NCBI GenBank assembly: GCA_029891385.1
Contig: CM057229.1
Location: 6,171,001 to 6,235,000 of the forward strand
Direction: 5' to 3'
Length of the DNA stretch: 64,000 nt
Source of the DNA: Erythroxylum novogranatense
Taxonomy: Eukaryota; Streptophyta; Magnoliopsida; Malpighiales; Erythroxylaceae
The translations under genes and the position numbers were made by a program. The notes beneath the pieces were generated by a model. That model was not told where the DNA came from, made no database searches, and worked only from the letters and a program-made list of their open reading frames with translations. Below, piece by piece: positions 60,301 to 64,000 of the stretch. The stretch's first letter is position 1. Every line of letters starts with the position of its first letter.

Positions 60301-61979
60301 ATATTCCCCTCCTGGGATAATCTTAATACATCCCTCCATTAAATAATATAGGACAATCCTCGGTTACGAGTGTACTGCTATCTTGCAGGCATATTCCAAG
60401 AGCTATAAGACAAAATGTGCATCTACAAGTGTGGAGTAGTCAAGGCAAAACAAAGATAAGAATTAGATTAATAATCATTCTTAGCAAACAGCATGATATA
60501 CTCCAAGCAGAAGTTGATCCACGTCTCTTGAGTATCTTTGCAAGTTGTTATGAACAATAATTCAACCACTCGTCTACACAACTCTTCTTGAAAGTTTAAA
60601 AAGGGAAGGAGAATGCAAGAATATGAGACATAATATACAATCTCCAAATTAGAACACAAGCATTTGCTCAAATAATCAGTCTGTCTCTTGAATATTATAA
60701 TTCAGTTACATGAAAGGTGTGACTGACCTTTTGTTCCATCCCTGCAAAACAATAAAGAAAGAACACAAATTATGACATTTAGGCAACCAAGTATCATTCA
60801 AAATTTGCCAAGAAACAAAATTTTATGGGTTAAAATCAGAAGGCATTAAATCTGACATGGTAAAATTGTATTACAGAGAAGTAAAGGAAAAGGAATAAAA
60901 ATCACATAGTTGATGCTTACCAAATAATGAACATAATATCTCCATTCCCTGAATCGATATTCAACTTTTACCACCTTGAGATGAAAACAAACAGTATACA
61001 ATTGTCATTTAGCAAGTAATAATTGTGAACACTCAAAGTTACGACAAAATTGTGGATTCTAATACACAAGTGAAAAAATCGTGGTTGGCAATAGCCATCC
61101 TTGAAAGTTGAAAAAGTTTTCATCTTTAATAGTAGTTAAAATAAAAAAAATACCTTTTCTCTAACCACCAACTTAAACACATCGCTCAAATGCTCGGAAC
61201 AATACATTAATTTCAGTTCATTTATACTCTTTTCAACAACGAATAGAAAAGAAACTGAAAGCTGGCTTGAATAAACTTTCCACTAGGAACAACCATACGA
61301 TCACCTTTATTAAGGTCAATCGGAAAAATAAATTCATTCACCAATGTGAAACGTAAATGAAAGCGTCCACACAGCATACGGACAGAGCATTCTTGGCTCC
61401 AAACACTTACAGGAGAACAATCCAACGCTAGGCGATCTTCAAATACGTTACATGCACATGCATATGCCCATTTATTTCTTCATGGAACGCCTTGAGTGAA
61501 TTAGACAACGAAAATTAGCAAGGCATCGAATGTGCCAAAATGAAGAGGAAATGCATGCAAAAGGCGACGACTTTTCGGTTCTAAGAAGAAATATCCAAAT
61601 TCTACTCAATGGTTTATGCATATAAATTCGCGTACCAGAAAAGACCAATTTCAACACAATCAAAGCTACTCCTGTTCTATACATTTGTCTTTATTTTTAA
61701 TTCATTCACCTTATAAAATCCTGAAAATGATTGCACAGAAATGAAAAGTACAGAGAAATACATAGACCGAGAGAGTACGACCTTGGCTTCATAAATCTGT
61801 TTCTGGTGAAAAGCGAGAACCTTTTCCCCATCTTCAAAGAGAGACGAAGAAGGAGGAGGAACAGGAGGGACTTCATCGTCGGTTTCGGTTTCTGGGTCGG
61901 AATCCGTCTTGGTGTTGGAGCCGTCGGAGATAGTAGCAGAGTCGTCGTCGTCATCGAACTCGGTCTTGGAGTTTCCCAT
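57326..61979 (-). CDS. MRG-family chromatin reader (chromo barrel plus MRG domain), ten exons
   Basis: Exons on the minus strand: 61782-61979, 60921-60974, 60728-60741, 60085-60230, 59878-59918, 59576-59680, 59141-59220, 58472-58641, 57892-57976, 57326-57407. All introns are GT..AG and the 975-nt CDS keeps frame (324 residues). Residues ~48-105 form a chromo barrel whose cage positions, matched to human MRG15, are H58, Y63, Y83, W86 and W90. A basic GKKRK is at ~142-146. The MRG domain (~155-320) ends 'DFLKFLQKNQGTFFLATYHAL'. Arabidopsis MRG1/MRG2 bind H3K4me3/H3K36me3, act with NuA4-type acetyltransferase and promote flowering-gene expression; that role is by homology. The start ATG opens an acidic N-terminus usual for plant MRGs. 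Confidence 0.94.
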
Positions 61980-63154
61980 TTTGGGTTATATCAGGTGGTT
62001 TGATCACTGTCGATCCGTTTATGTTATATCTCTTCTCCGTGAAGCCTGGCGTGGGCACATAAGACAGAGTTGGTTGGGTTATATGGATATTTTGCGATTG
62101 TGCAGTCTACAACTGATTAAGACTTCTCAATCTAAGCTGCTGTACGCTGAATAACTAAAAGGGCCTAAACCTAACCAATTCTATTGTCAAGTACACACAA
62201 ACCATTAGGATCACAGCAATTAGAGCCCTACGAAGCCTGGATGGATTGATGGGTTAACTCGGATCTTCTTCTTCAGCCCCGAGTAGAGACATGCCTTGTT
62301 TAAGAATTAGTGATAGAAATCTTCTTTTTTTAATTGAAAATTTTCCATTTAAAATTAAATATCCTTAATATTCTGCTTAATTGACTCAATCTAACCACTT
62401 TGACTATTATGTTTGAAAGCATTTGGTTATATTTATTTTCTTATTTTGTAAAATTTTATTCTTTACAATATTATAGAAAATATTTTCAAAATTGACATAA
62501 AATTATTATAAACTCTTCTACAAATTTTTATGTCAAAAATTTAACAGATAAATCCTAATATTAAATATTCTATATTAGAAGTTATAATACATTCAATATT
62601 TTATTATAGAATAAATATATATAGAACCCGTCAACTCGTTTTGATTTTGTCCATTTCTTGTTCCTCTCAACCTCGACGAGAAACACATGGAGACAATAGC
62701 CACTCCATGTGCGATCCATCATTCTTCTTCAGATTGTAACCATTAGAGAAGCGATCGAGCGTCCTCTCAGGCTTATCATCGCTTGCTTAACCTTGAAAGC
62801 ATGAGCTCAACTGTTTTGCTGGTGAAATTGATCAGCGCAGCGTCTTAATCTCTGGCATAACAGGAAAACAAAAATCCTGGACTGAGCATTTCAAACAAAT
62901 ACAAGTAAATGATGGATGTATTTTTGTATTTAGTATAAAAGAGTAGATTAAGGGCCTCAGTGGTCAGAACATTCTGAGAACCAGTACAATTATTTTCCGT
63001 ATATCTGAATAACTAAGAATTCCAGAACTGTAAAAAGAATGGGAACTGTCGCTCTAGCTCATCAACTGAGCAAAAAACAAGTTTAACTTTTATTCTGCCG
63101 TATACCGACTAAACTACGAAGAAGAACTTACACGAGGTAACCCCAGATGAGTAA
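61980..63154. other. Intergenic region upstream of the MRG-like gene
   Basis: It holds the presumed promoter/5' UTR of the MRG-like gene at its left and the 3' UTR of the peptide gene at its right. The middle (62300-62640) is very AT-rich. No further ORF of interest is seen. Confidence 0.5.
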
Positions 63155-63436
63155 CTAGTGGCCTACACCAGGGCTTGGACCTGAGTTCTTGAAATTTAGT
63201 TCTGCAGGTGCTTGAGCGTTGATAGACGGATAAACTCGCTCGCCTTGGCTTGTCCCTCCGCTTTTGATCCCTTTCAAGTAGAAACCATCAATTAAGATCT
63301 CAATCCCATTGGTCACAGATCCCCGAGACACCAAAGCATTGAGAGGCCTCGCTGCTAATGAGAATGAAGGCAAACAGCCTAAAAGAAGAACAGCTACTAG
63401 CAAGAAACTATTTACAGACTTGAACATTCTGGCCAT
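63155..63436 (-). CDS. Secreted signalling peptide precursor, PIP/PIPL type
   Basis: A 93-residue single-exon ORF. Residues 1-~28 are a signal peptide with the hydrophobic core 'FLLVAVLLLGCLPSFSLA'. A variable middle follows, and the protein ends 'NSGPSPGVGH' directly before the stop. A C-terminal SGPS..GH motif is the hallmark of PAMP-induced secreted peptides (PIP) and their PIPL relatives, which are cleaved from the precursor and act in the apoplast through receptor kinases such as RLK7 (family knowledge). CEP peptides share the ending SPGVGH, but their core is normally PGNSPGVGH after F/YRPT, which is absent here. Confidence 0.82.
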   Translation of the reverse strand: MARMFKSVNSFLLVAVLLLGCLPSFSLAARPLNALVSRGSVTNGIEILIDGFYLKGIKSGGTSQGERVYPSINAQAPAELNFKNSGPSPGVGH

Positions 63437-63541
63437 TGGACGAGGAGGGACAAAGAATATTTAGAAGGCAATTAATAAGTTGTTAAGAAATTAAATGGTA
63501 ATACAATTCTGTGATATGTAATTAGAAATCGTTTACAGTCT

Positions 63542-63552
63542 TATTTATAGGG
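63542..63552 (-). promoter_or_regulatory. TATA box of the peptide precursor gene
   Basis: On the minus strand CCTATAAATAA lies about 110 bases upstream of the ATG at 63436. This fits a plant TATA box with a ~75-80-base 5' UTR. No other strong TATA match lies nearer the start. Confidence 0.6.
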
Positions 63553-63559
63553 TTGCAGA

Positions 63560-64000
63560 AGATGAACAAACTGACAAGGAAAACGAGAAGGGAAAGCCCC
63601 TTTAAGACACATGGCGAAGAGAAGCGCATTAGGTACATGCACCCATTGTCGTCACCTCTAGGCCATGAAAGGAACAACTGCGTTAGTGAATGGTCAGGTC
63701 CTGATGAATTGGTTAGTAAAATAGTAATATCGATTCAATTAAGGGATCGGCTTTAAAAAATGTATGCCAAGTTTTACCAATATTTGCTGGCTTTCGGAAG
63801 GATTCTTTATTCTTGAAACTGCCTGCAACGACCATATAGAAAAGGCGGCAGGTTGGAGCCCAAATTCTAGAGTCTAGAGATAGATACAAAGCACAGCTGC
63901 GCGAAAGGGGCGTGCATGATGCTCATGGTGCGATCCTAGTCATGATCAGTTCCTTCGTTACTTTGTTGATTACGAGCACATAGGGCAACAACATATTAGA
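63560..64000. other. Upstream sequence, nothing recognised
   Basis: A short plus-strand ORF (63553-63756) has no family resemblance and overlaps the peptide gene's promoter. Otherwise no gene or repeat is seen up to the window end. Confidence 0.45.

Noticed and set aside
1..64000. tRNA, rRNA or snoRNA genes
   Set aside because: No cloverleaf with A and B boxes or rRNA blocks was recognised by eye. Short tRNA-like matches are only primer-binding sites. A tRNAscan run would settle this.

Overview
This window is nuclear DNA from a flowering plant, most likely a eudicot. The evidence is spliced genes with GT..AG introns, a plant MRG chromatin reader, a SGPS..GH secreted signalling peptide, an S-domain receptor kinase pseudogene, and plant-type Copia, LARD-like, L1 and PIF/Harbinger elements. 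About nine tenths of it is transposable-element or intergenic DNA. Only two ordinary host genes look intact, both at the right end on the minus strand.

Left part (1-34.3 kb). A Copia tail and an inverted pair of ~280-bp LTRs (1-1247) abut a fragment of an S-domain receptor kinase (1265-1836). From 3887 to 33578 lies a three-level nest. Copia-A (minus; LTRs 3887-4420 and 33045-33578) is cut in its integrase by element B (plus; 7136-29578). B is cut just after its primer-binding site by element C (minus; 11287-22071). B and C are related. Each has ~4-kb LTRs, a ~3.6-kb internal region with no recognisable coding sequence, a Met-type primer-binding site and a chromovirus-like 3' end. That is the architecture of a LARD (large retrotransposon derivative). 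All three nesting junctions carry 5-bp target duplications, two of them with one mismatch, so the insertion order A, then B, then C is secure.

Middle part (34.3-46.4 kb). A 5'-truncated L1-type LINE with a C-terminal RNase H domain (34275-38635) is flanked by a perfect 16-bp target duplication. Next is an S-domain receptor-like kinase pseudogene (38920-46369, minus) whose kinase intron contains a whole Copia element (Copia-D, 39541-44175).

Right part (46.4-64 kb). A decayed PIF/Harbinger transposon (about 46.7-56.4 kb) carries a Myb/SANT-like gene, a DDE transposase with a 425-bp internal tandem duplication and a 1.18-kb solo LTR inserted in it, and an intact 121-residue ORF joining an RNase H1/viroplasmin-type hybrid-binding domain to a C-terminal membrane segment. 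Then come a ten-exon MRG1/2-like gene (57326-61979, 324 residues, including a 14-nt microexon) and a 93-residue PIP/PIPL-type secreted peptide precursor (63155-63436).

The most unusual signal is a recurring style of palindromic hairpin cassette inside otherwise unrelated LTR elements. GTCGAC stems in LARD-B and CACTAGGGCG stems in LARD-C sit at the homologous LTR position. GCGCGTG stems occur in the Copia-A leader, and ten AGTCGACTA-like copies occur in the solo LTR. A second array in LARD-C has adjacent mini-hairpins whose stems differ in sequence but stay paired.
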